A stretch of 64,000 nt of DNA from Candidatus Rhodobacter oscarellae (GCF_001078595.1 NZ_LFTY01000002.1:854124-918123), one strand, 5' to 3'; shown: positions 18,241-28,221, counted from the stretch's first letter. Notes: generated from the sequence alone by a model not told the origin. Numbers and translations are program-made.

Positions 18241-20139
18241 ATGCGACTTTCATGGCTGAAGCCCACGACGGCCCTGGCGTTGGTTCTTGCGGCGCAGGCA
18301 TCTGTCGCGCAGCAAGAGGCCCCGATGTTGGCCGAGCAAGTTGCGGCAGGGGCCTTGCCCCCGGTCGAAGAACGCCTGCCCGAGAACCCGCGCGTCATCG
18401 GCGTTTCCGAGGCGATTGGCGAGTATGGCGGAACCTGGCGGCGGGCCTTCAAGGGGCCGTCGGATCGCTGGGGGCCGACCAAGCTGATGGAAGAGCGCGT
18501 GCTGCGCGCCGTGATGGACGCGGACCAGAACATCTCTTACGTGCCCGGCTGGGTCGAAAGCTATGAGGCGAACGAAGATTCAACCGTCTTCACCTTCAAG
18601 CTGCGCGCGGGCCATCGCTGGTCGGACGGCGCACCGGTGACCACGCGCGACGTGCAGTTCTGGTACGAGGACGTGTTCCAAAACCGCGAAATCATGCCCT
18701 CGGTCCCCGCGCTCTACACCGCAGCCGGCGAGCCGATGATCATCGACATTGTCGACGAGCTGACCTTTACGGTGACATTCGCAGGGTCTTACCCGCTGTT
18801 CCTGACGATCCTTGCCAAGGAATCCACCGGCAAGCCGGGGCTGGACCGCCCGGGCTTTATCGAGCCCTTCCATTACCTCAAGAACTTCCACCCAACCTAT
18901 GCTGATCCGGAGGCGCTTGCGGCGGTGATGGAAGAGAACGGCGCGCAAAAATGGACCGACCTGTGGGACTCCAAAGGCCAGATTCAAGCCTGGTGGTTCA
19001 ATCCCGACATGCCGGTTCTGACCGCCTGGCGCGTGGCCACCCCGCCGCCCGCCGACACCGTCGTGATGGAGCGCAACCCCTATTACTACGCGGTCGACGC
19101 CGAGGGGAACCAGCTGCCCTATATTGACCGGATCGAGCACCGGCTGTTCCAGGACACCGAGGCGATGAACCTAATGGTCGTGCAGGGCGAGATTGACCTG
19201 CAGTCCCGTCACCTCAACGCGGCCGATTTCACCCTGTTCAAAGAGAACGAGGGCGCGGGCGATTATGAGGTCGTGACCTGGACCAAGGCCTCGACCTGGA
19301 CGATCTATCCCAACCTCAACACGCCCGACGAAACGCTGCGTGGCCTGTTCGACGACAAGCGCGTCCGCGAGGCGCTGAACGTGGCGATCGACCGGGACAC
19401 GATCAACGAGCTGGTTTTCTCAGGCCTTGGCGAGGCGCGCCAGGCCGGGCCGGTCTCGGGCTCTCCGTTCTTTGACGCCGAGCTTGAGGTCGCCGGCACG
19501 GCCTATGACCCGGACAAAGCGAATGCGCTGTTGGACGAGGCAGGCCTGACAGAGCGTGACGTCAACGGCTATCGCCTGCGCCCCGATGGCAAGCGCATGA
19601 CCGTGGTCGTCCAGACCAGGCACAACGCCTTGCTGTCCATGCTGGAGCTTGTGCAGGCCGATTGGGCCGAGATCGGCGTCGAGGCGCTGGTGCGCAACCT
19701 TGATCGCACCCTGGTGACACAGAACGTTGAGACCGGCGACTTTGAGATGGTGCTGGATAGCTTTGACCGCTCCTCGATCATCACGGCGGACCCAGTGCGG
19801 TTCCTGGGGCGCTATGGCTATGGCCACAACTACTTCAAATGGTGGAGCAGCGGCGGCACAAACGGCGTTGAGCCGCCGGCGGATCACCCGATCCGCGACG
19901 TCTGGACCGCGTGGGAAAGCGCGCAGTCGGCCAGCTCACTGGAAGAGGCCAACGGCCACGCGCAAGACATGGTCTCGATCTTCAAGGAGAACCTGTGGAC
20001 CATCGGCCTGATCGGCGAGACCCCGGCGATCTACGTCAAGGCCAATGACCTCTCGAACTTCCCCGAGGGTCTGATCGACGACGACGCGTTGCGCGGCATC
20101 GGTCTGGCGCAGTCGGCCCAGTTCTACATTGACAAGTAG
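18241..20139 (+). CDS. ABC transporter solute-binding protein, family 5 (peptide/oligosaccharide)
   Basis: 632 aa with a Sec signal peptide (MRLSWLKPTTALALVLAAQASVAQ, cleavage near residue 24). Family 5 features include FTFKLRAGHRWSDGAPVTTRDVQFWYEDV, NPYYYAVDAEGNQLPYIDRI and RVREALNVAIDRDTI. Although named for peptides, such proteins in lyase/GH105 loci often bind pectic oligosaccharides; that substrate is inferred from context. The strong RBS and the downstream stem-loop fit the usual over-expression of the binding protein relative to the permeases. Confidence 0.92.
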   Translation: MRLSWLKPTTALALVLAAQASVAQQEAPMLAEQVAAGALPPVEERLPENPRVIGVSEAIGEYGGTWRRAFKGPSDRWGPTKLMEERVLRAVMDADQNISYVPGWVESYEANEDSTVFTFKLRAGHRWSDGAPVTTRDVQFWYEDVFQNREIMPSVPALYTAAGEPMIIDIVDELTFTVTFAGSYPLFLTILAKESTGKPGLDRPGFIEPFHYLKNFHPTYADPEALAAVMEENGAQKWTDLWDSKGQIQAWWFNPDMPVLTAWRVATPPPADTVVMERNPYYYAVDAEGNQLPYIDRIEHRLFQDTEAMNLMVVQGEIDLQSRHLNAADFTLFKENEGAGDYEVVTWTKASTWTIYPNLNTPDETLRGLFDDKRVREALNVAIDRDTINELVFSGLGEARQAGPVSGSPFFDAELEVAGTAYDPDKANALLDEAGLTERDVNGYRLRPDGKRMTVVVQTRHNALLSMLELVQADWAEIGVEALVRNLDRTLVTQNVETGDFEMVLDSFDRSSIITADPVRFLGRYGYGHNYFKWWSSGGTNGVEPPADHPIRDVWTAWESAQSASSLEEANGHAQDMVSIFKENLWTIGLIGETPAIYVKANDLSNFPEGLIDDDALRGIGLAQSAQFYIDK

Positions 20140-20192
20140 AGCCCCAAGATAAGCCTAACAGACCTTCTCTCCCCCCCCTCATGTTGGGCTTA

Positions 20193-20219
20193 GAGTATGG
20201 CGATATTTTCGCCATACTC
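20193..20219 (+). terminator. Stem-loop between binding-protein and permease genes
   Basis: GAGTATGGCGA, a TATTT loop, then TCGCCATACTC form a perfect 11-bp stem. No T-run follows, so it is more likely an attenuator or an RNA-stabilising element at the 3' end of the binding-protein message than a full terminator. Confidence 0.7.
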
Positions 20220-20277
20220 ACTAAATCCGCTTCCAGGGCATCGAGAAATGCGGCTTTCGACCTGAAAGGACAGAGTC

Positions 20278-21264
20278 ATGCTGTGGTTCATCGTCAAGCG
20301 CATCCTGTGGTCGGTACCCACGATGGTGCTGATCTCGATTGCCACCTTCATAATCATCCAGCTGCCGCCGGGCGATTATGTGACGGCCTATATCGCCGAG
20401 TTGGAAGAAACCGGGGAGTCAATCACCGCGGTTGAGGCGGCTGAGCTGCGCAAGTCCTTTGGGCTCGACCGGCCTCTTGTGGTGCAATACTGGGACTGGA
20501 TCAGTCGGATCGTTTTGCGCGGCGACTTTGGCCTGTCGCTGGATTGGAAGCTGCCGGTGTCGGACCTGTTATGGGACCGCATCGCGCTGACGCTGATGAT
20601 CTCGACGCTGTCGCTGTTGCTGACCTGGGCCATCGCCATCCCGATAGGCGTCTACGCGGCCACGCGGCAGTATTCGGTCTTTGACTACGTCTTCACGGTC
20701 CTGGGCTTTCTCGGGCGCGGCATCCCCGATTTCCTTTTGGCCTTGGTGCTGATGTGGCTGGGGTTTGCCTATTTCAATTTCCATGTCGGCGGGCTGTATT
20801 CGCCCGGAATGGCCGAGGCGCCTTGGAGCCTCGCCAAGTTCCTGGACCTGCTGGGGCATCTATGGGTGCCCGTGGTGGTGCTTGCCACCGGGGGCGCTGC
20901 GGGGCTGTTGCGGGTGATGCGGGCCAATATGCTCGAAGAGCTTGGCAAGCCCTATGTGGAGACCGCCTATGCCCAAGGCATGGGCGAGCGCGAGGTCGTT
21001 TGGCGCTATCCGGTGCGCGTGGCGCTGAACCCGTTCTTTTCGACCGTGGGCTGGGCGCTGCCGGCGCTTATCTCGGGCGATGTGATCACCGCCGTCGTGC
21101 TGAACCTGCCCACCACCGGCCCGCTGCTTTTGCGCGCGCTGCTTAATCAGGACATGTATATGGCCGGGGGCTTTATCCTGATCCTGTCGATTTTCACCAT
21201 CATTGGAACGCTGCTGTCGGACATTCTTTTGACCCTGACAGACCCGCGTATCCGCTACGCCTAA
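20278..21264 (+). CDS. ABC transporter permease (DppB/OppB type)
   Basis: 328 aa. N-terminal helix VKRILWSVPTMVLISIATFIIIQLPPGD is typical of DppB-type permeases, followed by five more helices. The EAA-type cytoplasmic loop reads YVETAYAQGMGEREVVWRYPVRVALNP. It forms the import channel with the next permease. Confidence 0.93.
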   Translation: MLWFIVKRILWSVPTMVLISIATFIIIQLPPGDYVTAYIAELEETGESITAVEAAELRKSFGLDRPLVVQYWDWISRIVLRGDFGLSLDWKLPVSDLLWDRIALTLMISTLSLLLTWAIAIPIGVYAATRQYSVFDYVFTVLGFLGRGIPDFLLALVLMWLGFAYFNFHVGGLYSPGMAEAPWSLAKFLDLLGHLWVPVVVLATGGAAGLLRVMRANMLEELGKPYVETAYAQGMGEREVVWRYPVRVALNPFFSTVGWALPALISGDVITAVVLNLPTTGPLLLRALLNQDMYMAGGFILILSIFTIIGTLLSDILLTLTDPRIRYA

Positions 21265-21274
21265 GGATCGCGCT

Positions 21275-22387
21275 ATGACCGATGTGACTCAGGCCGAGAG
21301 CCGCAGCATCGACACCGCCAAGCCGCTGACCTTGATGTGGTGGCGGTTCAAGAAACACAAGCTCGCGCTGTTTTCGCTGTATCTGATCGGCTTCTTGTAC
21401 TTCGTGGCGGCCTTTGCGGAGTTCCTGGCCCCTTATGACCCGTTCAAGACCTCCAAATTGCACGCCTATGTGCCGCCGATGCAGGTGCGCCTGTTCCATG
21501 ACGGAGACTTCATCGGGCCATTTGTCTATGGGCTGGACCGCAAGCGCGATGCGGAGACCGCTCGGCTGTCATTTTCCGAGAACACCGACAAGGTCTTTCC
21601 CATCAAGCTGTTCCATCGCGGCGACAGCTACCATTTCTGGGGCCTGTGGGAGACGGACCTGCATCTGTTCGGCATCGAAGGCGGCCGTAGAGACCGCATC
21701 TATCTGCTGGGCTCGGACAGTTTGGGGCGCGATCTGCTGTCGCGGTTGACCTATGGGGGCCGTGTCACCTTATCGGTGGGGCTGATCGGCGTGTTCTTTA
21801 GCTTTGTGATCGGGATCACGCTGGGGTCCGTCGCGGGGCTGATCGGCGGGCGCGTGGACGCGGCCATCCAGCGTTTGGCAGAGTTCGTGCGGTCGATCCC
21901 GACCATCCCGCTTTGGCTGGGCCTGGCGGCGGCATTGCCCATCCATTGGGATCCGATCTTTGTCTACCTGCTCATCACCTTGATCCTCGCGCTGATTGGC
22001 TGGACCAATCTGGCCCGGGTGGTGCGGGGCCATTTCATGACCATCCGGAACCAGGATTTCGTGCTGGCCGCGCAGCTCTCGGGGGCAAAGCCGCGCCGGG
22101 TGGTGACGCGCCACATGCTGCCCTCGATGACCTCTTACGTGATCGCGGCGGTGACGCTGGCGATCCCCGAGATGATCCTGGGCGAGACGTCCCTGTCCTT
22201 CCTGGGGCTGGGGCTGCGGCCCCCGGTCATCAGCTGGGGGGTGCTGCTGCAAGACGCGCAGAACCTGCGGTCGATCGCGCTGGCGCCGTGGCTGCTGGCC
22301 CCCGGGGGGGCGATCGTGGTGACCATCCTGGCCTTCAACTTCCTTGGCGACGGTCTGCGCGATGCGGCCGACCCCTATCAGTCGTGA
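21275..22387 (+). CDS. ABC transporter permease (DppC/OppC type)
   Basis: 370 aa. After the N-terminal helix (KLALFSLYLIGFLYFVAAFAEFLAPYDPF) comes a long ~100-residue periplasmic insertion, then LGSDSLGRDLLSRLTYGGRVTLSVG, the DppC signature, and EAA loop NQDFVLAAQLSGAKPRRVVTRHMLP. The extended periplasmic loop is seen in the subgroup of family 5 importers with sugar-type binding proteins. It starts 10 bp after the first permease. Confidence 0.92.
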   Translation: MTDVTQAESRSIDTAKPLTLMWWRFKKHKLALFSLYLIGFLYFVAAFAEFLAPYDPFKTSKLHAYVPPMQVRLFHDGDFIGPFVYGLDRKRDAETARLSFSENTDKVFPIKLFHRGDSYHFWGLWETDLHLFGIEGGRRDRIYLLGSDSLGRDLLSRLTYGGRVTLSVGLIGVFFSFVIGITLGSVAGLIGGRVDAAIQRLAEFVRSIPTIPLWLGLAAALPIHWDPIFVYLLITLILALIGWTNLARVVRGHFMTIRNQDFVLAAQLSGAKPRRVVTRHMLPSMTSYVIAAVTLAIPEMILGETSLSFLGLGLRPPVISWGVLLQDAQNLRSIALAPWLLAPGGAIVVTILAFNFLGDGLRDAADPYQS

Positions 22388-22397
22388 GGGGGGGGCG

Positions 22398-24131
22398 ATG
22401 ATGCTGAACTCTGAGAACCTGCTGGAGATCGAGGACCTGAACGTGTCCTTCGCGCTGCGCGACCGCACGCTGAACGCGGTCAATGGCATCAACCTTTCGA
22501 TCAAGCCGGGCGAGGTTCTGGGCGTGGTCGGTGAGAGCGGGTCGGGCAAGTCCTTGACGGCGCGGGCCGTGCTCAACCTGATGCCACGCACCGCGATTGT
22601 GTCCGGCTCGGTGCGCTTTAGGGCGCGCCAGGGCGCGGTGTCGGTCCTTGACCATGGCCGCGAAAGCCGCGAGATGCGCGCGCTGCGGGGCGGTCAGATC
22701 GGCATGATCTTCCAAGAGCCGATGACGGCGCTGTCACCCGTGCACTCGGTTGGGCAGCAGGTGATGAAGACGCTGACGCTTCATACCGACCTGCGCAAGA
22801 AGGCGCTCGAGGACCGCGCGACCGAGCTGCTCGACCTGGTGCAGTTGCCCGACCCGCGCGGGATGCTCAAGAGGTACCCGCACCAATTGTCCGGCGGCAT
22901 GCGGCAGCGGGCGATGATCGCCATGGCCCTTTCGTGCAACCCGTCGCTGCTGCTGGCGGACGAGCCCACCACCGCGCTGGATGTCACCACCGAGGCGCAG
23001 ATCCTAGAGCTGATCCGCGGCCTGCAGGACCAGTTCAACATGGGGGTGATGTTCATCACGCATAATTTCGGCGTCGTGGCGGAGCTTGCGGACCGTGTCA
23101 CCGTGATGAACCACGGTATCGTCGAGGAAACCGGCAGCATTGACGACATCTTCTACGCGCCCAGGGTCGCGTATACGCAAAAGCTGCTGCGGCTGATCCC
23201 GCGTTTGCCGGATTATGCCATGGCCGACAGCCAAAGCGCGGCGCCGGCGCGGGTCGCCACGGCCGAGGCGCCCCCGAAAGAGACGGTTGTCCGGGTCGAG
23301 AACCTCAAAATGCACTTTCCCACCAAGAAGGATTGGGCCGGCCGCGTCACCGAGGAACTCAAGGCCGTGGACGACGTCAGCTTTGTCATCCGACGCGGCG
23401 AGACCTTTGGCCTTGTCGGCGAAAGCGGGTCCGGCAAATCGACCGTGGCGCGGTCCATCCTGCGGGCCTACCAGCCGACCGGGGGCTCTGTGCAGTTCAA
23501 GGCGCCGGATGGGGACTATCACGAGCTGACCGCTCTCCAGGGCGACAAGCTGCGCGCGATGCGGGCACATATGCAGATGGTGTTCCAGGACCCGTACTCG
23601 TCGCTCAATCCGCGCATGACGGTGGAGCAATTGATCACCGAGCCGCTGGTCAATCAAGGCGAGACACGCAGCGGCCCGATGCAAGAGCGCGCTGCGGACC
23701 TGCTGGAGCGGGTGGGGCTGAAACCGGATATGCTCAGCCGCTACCCGCATGCCTTCTCCGGTGGGCAGCGCCAAAGGATCGGGATCGCCCGGGCCCTTGT
23801 CACCAACCCGTCCTTTGTGGTGCTCGATGAGAGCGTCTCGGCGTTGGATGTGTCGATCGCCGCGCAGACGATCAGCCTGCTCAAGGATCTGCAGGACAGG
23901 CTGGGGCTGACATATCTGTTCATCACCCATGACCTGTCGATGATCAGCAATTTCGCCGACCATATTGGCGTTATGCAAACCGGCAAGCTGGTGGAAACAG
24001 GCCCGACCGAGGCCTTCTTTGCCAATCCCCAAGACCCCTATTCGAAGCGCCTGCTGAACGCGGTGCCGATCCCCGATCCTCGCCGCGCGCGGGCGCTGCG
24101 GCAGGCCCGCAAAGAGGCCTTGGCGTCTTGA
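22398..24131 (+). CDS. ABC transporter ATP-binding protein, fused DppD-DppF
   Basis: 577 aa with two complete nucleotide-binding domains. First: Walker [11 protein letters not shown], signature [15 protein letters not shown], Walker [13 protein letters not shown]. Second (from ~residue 305): Walker [11 protein letters not shown], signature [15 protein letters not shown], Walker [12 protein letters not shown]. Note D-E-S in the second in place of D-E-P, still compatible with catalysis. Start at the ATG preceded by GAGGGGGGG. It energises the adjacent permease pair. Confidence 0.94.
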   Translation: MMLNSENLLEIEDLNVSFALRDRTLNAVNGINLSIKPGEVLGVVGESGSGKSLTARAVLNLMPRTAIVSGSVRFRARQGAVSVLDHGRESREMRALRGGQIGMIFQEPMTALSPVHSVGQQVMKTLTLHTDLRKKALEDRATELLDLVQLPDPRGMLKRYPHQLSGGMRQRAMIAMALSCNPSLLLADEPTTALDVTTEAQILELIRGLQDQFNMGVMFITHNFGVVAELADRVTVMNHGIVEETGSIDDIFYAPRVAYTQKLLRLIPRLPDYAMADSQSAAPARVATAEAPPKETVVRVENLKMHFPTKKDWAGRVTEELKAVDDVSFVIRRGETFGLVGESGSGKSTVARSILRAYQPTGGSVQFKAPDGDYHELTALQGDKLRAMRAHMQMVFQDPYSSLNPRMTVEQLITEPLVNQGETRSGPMQERAADLLERVGLKPDMLSRYPHAFSGGQRQRIGIARALVTNPSFVVLDESVSALDVSIAAQTISLLKDLQDRLGLTYLFITHDLSMISNFADHIGVMQTGKLVETGPTEAFFANPQDPYSKRLLNAVPIPDPRRARALRQARKEALAS

Positions 24132-25318
24132 CCCCTGATGCGTTGATCGAGACCGCAAAGGGTTTTGCCCCCATCTTGCTGATGGACCGGGCAGAACCCT
24201 TTCGCCCGCAGCGCATCGGGCTCAGCGCATTCGCCGCCGAGACGCCTTCGCCTTCCTCGAAGTTTACGGTCACGCCACGCGGCGAGGCTTGCTATGAATT
24301 CGCGATCTTCTGGGACTATGATATCGGGCATCTTTACGACCTAGAGCACATCTGGGTGCATGAATCCAAAGGCGAGGTTGTGGCGGTAGAGGCCTCGTTC
24401 CACGGGCAGCGCCACGATGTTGAGATGTGCCTGCGCGCTGGGCGCCCCTTGGTGTGGGTCGAGGCCGGCAAGCACGCGCATTTGCAAAGCCGCGCGCAAC
24501 GCGACGCCATGGCGGAGGCCACGCGCCTGATGTGCGGGTCCCAGGCCGGGATCGGGGGCATTCACACCGCAAACCCATTCTCGGCGGGTTTTGGCGATCT
24601 GTCCGATCACGATCACCGTCTGGCGCGGCTGTTCCTGTCGCGCCTGCAATTCACGACAACGGGCGGACGCGCGCTGGAGCATGATCTGAACGACACGCCC
24701 ATGGTGCCATGGCCCGAGATGCCGGACTTCATCGCCGCGCGCCTGCGCCACGTCATCGCCAAGCTGCACCGCGACGTGGCCCATATGCCGGCGATCTTCT
24801 TTGATTGCGGTGATACGCTTGTCGACGAGGGCACCGAGGTCAAGCGCACCGATGGCAGCGATGTGGTCCTGCGGGCCGATCTGCTGCCCGATGCCGAGGC
24901 GGTCTTGCGGCAGCTCTCAGGCCTTGGCTATCGGCTGTGCCTGGTGGCGGATGGCCCGCGGGAGACCTTTGAGAATGTTCTGAAACCCGCCGGGCTTTGG
25001 GAGCTGTTCGAGGCCCATGTGATCTCTGGCGATGTTGGCGTTCGCAAGCCGGACCCAAAGATGTTCGAGACCGCCCGCGAAAGGATGGGGCTGTCGCCTG
25101 ACCAGGCGCGCTTTGTGCCGATGATCGGCAATAACCTTGACCGCGACATCCTTGGCGCCAACCGGGCGGGCCACCCAAGTGTGTTCTTCAACTGGTCGCC
25201 CCGGAGGCGGCGCGTTCCAGAGGGGCCGCCGGACACACCGACGTTCCAAGTCTCCTCGCTCAGCGCGCTTATCCCTGCGCTAACCGCCTTTGAATTCTCA
25301 CTGACCATGGACGTTTGA
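24128..25318 (+). CDS. HAD-superfamily hydrolase with unknown N-terminal domain
   Basis: 396 aa. Residues ~1-215 form a domain I do not recognise (YEFAIFWDYDIGHLYDLEHIWVHE; MCLRAGRPLVWVEAGKHAH). The C-terminal part is a HAD phosphatase: motif I DCGDT (D226-T230), the motif III lysine in RKPDPKMFETA and motif IV MIGNNLDRDILGA. The start is TTG at 24128, overlapping the ATPase stop by 4 bp; a later ATG at 24182 would shorten it by 18 residues. The operon position suggests removal of a phosphate from a catabolic sugar intermediate, which is only an inference. Confidence 0.75.
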   Translation: MTPDALIETAKGFAPILLMDRAEPFRPQRIGLSAFAAETPSPSSKFTVTPRGEACYEFAIFWDYDIGHLYDLEHIWVHESKGEVVAVEASFHGQRHDVEMCLRAGRPLVWVEAGKHAHLQSRAQRDAMAEATRLMCGSQAGIGGIHTANPFSAGFGDLSDHDHRLARLFLSRLQFTTTGGRALEHDLNDTPMVPWPEMPDFIAARLRHVIAKLHRDVAHMPAIFFDCGDTLVDEGTEVKRTDGSDVVLRADLLPDAEAVLRQLSGLGYRLCLVADGPRETFENVLKPAGLWELFEAHVISGDVGVRKPDPKMFETARERMGLSPDQARFVPMIGNNLDRDILGANRAGHPSVFFNWSPRRRRVPEGPPDTPTFQVSSLSALIPALTAFEFSLTMDV

Positions 25319-25319
25319 C

Positions 25320-26645
25320 ATGACCGAAATCACGACCCCGCAAGTGGGCAATGTCATCACAACACAGCTGCAAGAGGCGATTGATCGCACTGCGGCGGCG
25401 GGCGGTGGCCGGGTGACGATCCCTGCGGGCCGATGGATAGCGGGGGCTATCCAGCTGCGGTCGGGGATCGATCTGCATGTCCCGCTTGGGGCCACGCTGG
25501 CCTGCTCGGAGGATTATGACGATTTCGCCACCGGGCAGGTCTCGGTCGTGGCCGAGGACAGCGACCGGGGGTTCCTGGTCGCGCGGGGTGCCCAGAACGT
25601 CTCGGTCACCGGCAAAGGCACGATACATGGCTCCGGTCCGAACTGGTGCTCGCGCGAGGGGCTGTTTGACGGCGTGAAATGGGCCAAGTTTCACCGCCCC
25701 CGGATGGTCGTGTTCGAGGCGTGCCGGGACGTCGAGATCCGGGATGTGACCTTCCTTGAGGCGCCGATGTGGACGGTGCATCTGATTGGCTGCGACCAGG
25801 TGCGCGTGACGGATCTGTCTATCCTCAACGATATGCTGATGCCAAACACCGATGGGGTGAACTTCGACAGCTGCCGGGATGTCTTCATGTCAGGGTGCCG
25901 GATCGTGGCGGCGGACGATTCGGTCTGCGTGAAGACCTGCGCCAAGCTCGACACGGCGCTGGAAGGCCCGGCGGAGCGCATTCACGTGACGAACTGCCAT
26001 TTCACCTCGCGCAGTTGCTCTGTGAAGATCGGCACGGAGACCCATCAAGACGTGCGCGATGTGGTGCTGTCCGGGCTGACGATCACCGGGACAAACCGCG
26101 CCTTTGGGATCATGGCGCGGGATGGCGGGACGATTGAACGCATTCGGTTTGCCAACTCTACGGTCGATTGCAGTCAGGCGCCGCACACCTACTGGGGATC
26201 CGGGGAGCCGATCACAATCAACGCCCATGCGCGGGTGCGGGGGGCGACGCCGTCGCGTGTCCGCGACATTGCGGTGCATGGGATCACCGGGCGCTGCGAG
26301 GGCGCCATTGTGGTGCATGGCGACCCCGACATGCCGATCGAGAACGTCCAGATCTCAGCGGTGAACCTGCGGCAAGAGCCCGGGGATTTCCGGCATGAGC
26401 TGTTCCTCGACCTGCGTCCCGTGCCCGAGGATGTCAACGATCTGGACGATCCAGAGCTCGGGCGGCGCAACTGTTTCGTGCGCCGGCCAGATGGCGGGAT
26501 CTATGGCATGGATGCCTACCCGAATGGTCTTCCAGGGGTGCTTGTGCGCCATGCCCGCGCTGTTCACATCGATAGCGTCCGGATCGACCGGCCGTCGCCG
26601 TTGCCACAAGGCTGGGCGCGAGATGTTCTGGATCAGGCCGAGTGA
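25320..26645 (+). CDS. GH28-family polygalacturonase-like enzyme
   Basis: 441 aa right-handed beta-helix protein without a signal peptide. The GH28 acid motifs are present: NTD (N176-D178) in MPNTDGVNFDSC and DD (D199-D200) in AADDSVCVKT. The usual GHG motif is replaced by SRSCSVKIGTET, a variation seen in rhamnogalacturonan-type or exo-acting GH28 relatives rather than classical endo-polygalacturonases. It starts 1 bp after the HAD gene. A cytoplasmic location suggests it trims short imported oligomers. It ends inside a 16-bp tandem repeat. Confidence 0.85.
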   Translation: MTEITTPQVGNVITTQLQEAIDRTAAAGGGRVTIPAGRWIAGAIQLRSGIDLHVPLGATLACSEDYDDFATGQVSVVAEDSDRGFLVARGAQNVSVTGKGTIHGSGPNWCSREGLFDGVKWAKFHRPRMVVFEACRDVEIRDVTFLEAPMWTVHLIGCDQVRVTDLSILNDMLMPNTDGVNFDSCRDVFMSGCRIVAADDSVCVKTCAKLDTALEGPAERIHVTNCHFTSRSCSVKIGTETHQDVRDVVLSGLTITGTNRAFGIMARDGGTIERIRFANSTVDCSQAPHTYWGSGEPITINAHARVRGATPSRVRDIAVHGITGRCEGAIVVHGDPDMPIENVQISAVNLRQEPGDFRHELFLDLRPVPEDVNDLDDPELGRRNCFVRRPDGGIYGMDAYPNGLPGVLVRHARAVHIDSVRIDRPSPLPQGWARDVLDQAE

Positions 26646-26671
26646 GGATCGGGCCGAGTGAGGATCAGGCC
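26631..26671. repeat. 16-bp tandem repeat spanning the GH28 stop codon
   Basis: GATCAGGCCGAGTGAG (26631-26646) is repeated as GATCGGGCCGAGTGAG (26647-26662) and partly again (26663-26671). It covers the end of the GH28 gene and the stop of the converging gene stump, and marks the edge of the rearranged region. Confidence 0.75.
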
Positions 26672-26808
26672 TCGCCGCGGATGATCCAATCGAGGGCCAG
26701 CGTCGTGCTCCATCCGTAGTCGTGGATGACAAGGTGGATCGAGGGGTGCTTTGGGTCGATTACCGCATCCGTCTTGCCTGTGTCTGACGTCAGCACCCTT
26801 GGGACAGT
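26665..26808 (-). pseudogene. 3' stump of a truncated minus-strand gene
   Basis: Reading from 26808 down to the TGA at 26665-26667 gives 47 codons with protein-like composition (DAVIDPKHPSIHLVIHDYGW then STTLALDWIIRGEA). It converges on GH28 and ends abruptly at the start of the IS-derived DNA at ~26809, as expected if a mobile element cut off the 5' part. The family is unknown; given the location it was probably the last gene of the sugar module. Confidence 0.55.
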
Positions 26809-26858
26809 CTAGGCCCGTTGCGAAACGGAGGGTTTCCGGCTCATCGTAGACTTCGAGG

Positions 26859-27104
26859 ATCGAAGATGAGTTCTACGACATCGTGTTCCGCAAGAATCTT
26901 TATCGGTAAGTCGAAGAGTTGCAGACCCATCTGGACGCGTGCTTGGCCAGGTACGACGAACAGCGGCCGCATTCGGGAAGTCACTGCTACGGCAAAACGC
27001 CTATGCAGACCTTCCGGGAAACGCTACACATCTCTGTCGAGAAGACGATCAAAACGCACGACCAATCGGACAGTGCACAACCCGATCTCGGCGTCGCAAG
27101 CTGA
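26859..27104 (+). pseudogene. IS481/IS3-type transposase, C-terminal remnant
   Basis: The frame reads EDEFYDIVFRKNLYR, a TAA stop, then VEELQTHLDACLARYDEQ and RPHSGSHCYGKTPMQTFRET, which is the catalytic-core C-terminus of a DDE transposase (the RPH and Y-GKTP-F pattern). An in-frame stop and loss of the N-terminal two-thirds show that it is dead. Confidence 0.75.
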
Positions 27105-27151
27105 GCGGCCGTCAGATCAAATCTAGAGTTTTACAGCTGAGCAATGTCTAT

Positions 27152-27304
27152 GAGCCGTTCCTTCTTCGCGGCGACAATGGCTTGGTGTTCACATCTCGCG
27201 CATACACCAAACTTGTCCGCAGCTAGGGATTGAAGCAGGCGTAAATCACGCCCCATTGCCCATAGTAGAACGGGATGATCAAGCATTCGGACATCTTGAA
27301 TAAC
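27152..27304 (+). pseudogene. IS3-family DDE transposase fragment with several stops
   Basis: EPFLLRGDNGLVFTSRAYTK then LVRS, stop, GLKQA, stop, ITPHCP, two stops, NGMIKH. This is the second-Asp (DNG) to Glu section of an IS3-type integrase core. Four in-frame stops within 50 codons show advanced decay. It differs from the fragment just upstream, so at least two insertions are involved. Confidence 0.7.
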
Positions 27305-27391
27305 CCCGATTTGTAGGGAGTCTTGGTTTGATTTTCGGTTCCTGACGACCTATGCCACCGGATCTGTCGTCATGGTTTCGGATGTTTGGTT

Positions 27392-27959
27392 CTAGGCTCC
27401 GTTTTCCTGATCTACGTCACTGCCGCCCTTGACGATCTCACGTTCCTCGTCGGTTATGCGCTGCCGGGGCGCGGGCACGATGAATGCGTCAACGATCTGG
27501 CCGCCCATTGCGAGGTAACCCTCAGTTTTCAGGTGCGTGTCGAACTATTCGAACAGGCGATCCACTAGGGCCCGCACGCACCAGAGCCTCGCGGAACCGC
27601 CAGATCGTGGTCTCGTCAGGAACGCGGTCGCCGTCATCTAACCCTAGAAACCGGCCAAAGCTGCGCCGGTCGAGGATCTGAAACTCGGTTTGCGCGTCGG
27701 AAAGGCCATAGACCGCCTGCAACACCCGTGCCTTGAACATCATAACCGGGTCGAAAGCCGGACGGCCACCCTTGGCGCCATCAGAGCGGTTCAGCGCGAC
27801 CTCCAGACCGATGCGGAAGATCTCGAATTCCAGAACCGAAGGAAGCCGCTCCAACGGGTCGCCCGCCTTCGAAAGGGCCGCATAGCGCTCATCAAGATCA
27901 AAGAATCCTCGCTGATCAGCCATACCATCCGCCATCGCAGCCCAAGAGAATGGAATCAC
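27392..27959 (-). pseudogene. IS5-family transposase, frameshifted
   Basis: The N-terminal 138 codons read FFDLDERYAALSKAGDPLE, ARVLQAVYGLSDAQTEFQIL, RVPDETTIWRFREALV, the typical IS5 opening. The continuation (THLKTEGYLAMGGQIVDAFI, APRQRITDEERE) is in another frame and carries a stop, so the gene is broken near 27560. The C-terminal DDE half is missing. Confidence 0.8.
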
Positions 27960-28053
27960 GATACGCAGCTCAAAGCGATAGGTTTTTAAGGGCGTACGTT
28001 TGATCCGGTCTGTGAAGGTACAATGCGTCCATCGTCATCGCTTCGAAAGCTGG

Positions 28054-28164
28054 GGCCACGCGAGCCACGCTATCGGCGACTGGTTCCAGTTCTACAATCA
28101 AAATCGTCCGCATCAGGCACTTGCCATGCGCACACCAAACCAGGCATTCAAATTAGCAGCTTAA
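28054..28164 (+). pseudogene. IS3-type transposase C-terminal fragment
   Basis: The frame GHASHAIGDWFQFYNQNR then PHQALAMRTPNQAF and a TAA is the YN-x-RPHQALG-TP tail of IS3/IS481-type transposases. Nothing upstream in frame extends it. It is the last transposon remnant before the vWA gene of the island. Confidence 0.7.
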
Positions 28165-28221
28165 CCTGAGCAGCTTCCACTGGGTCGATACACGTTTGCC
28201 TTGATGGTCTGACGAAGTGAA

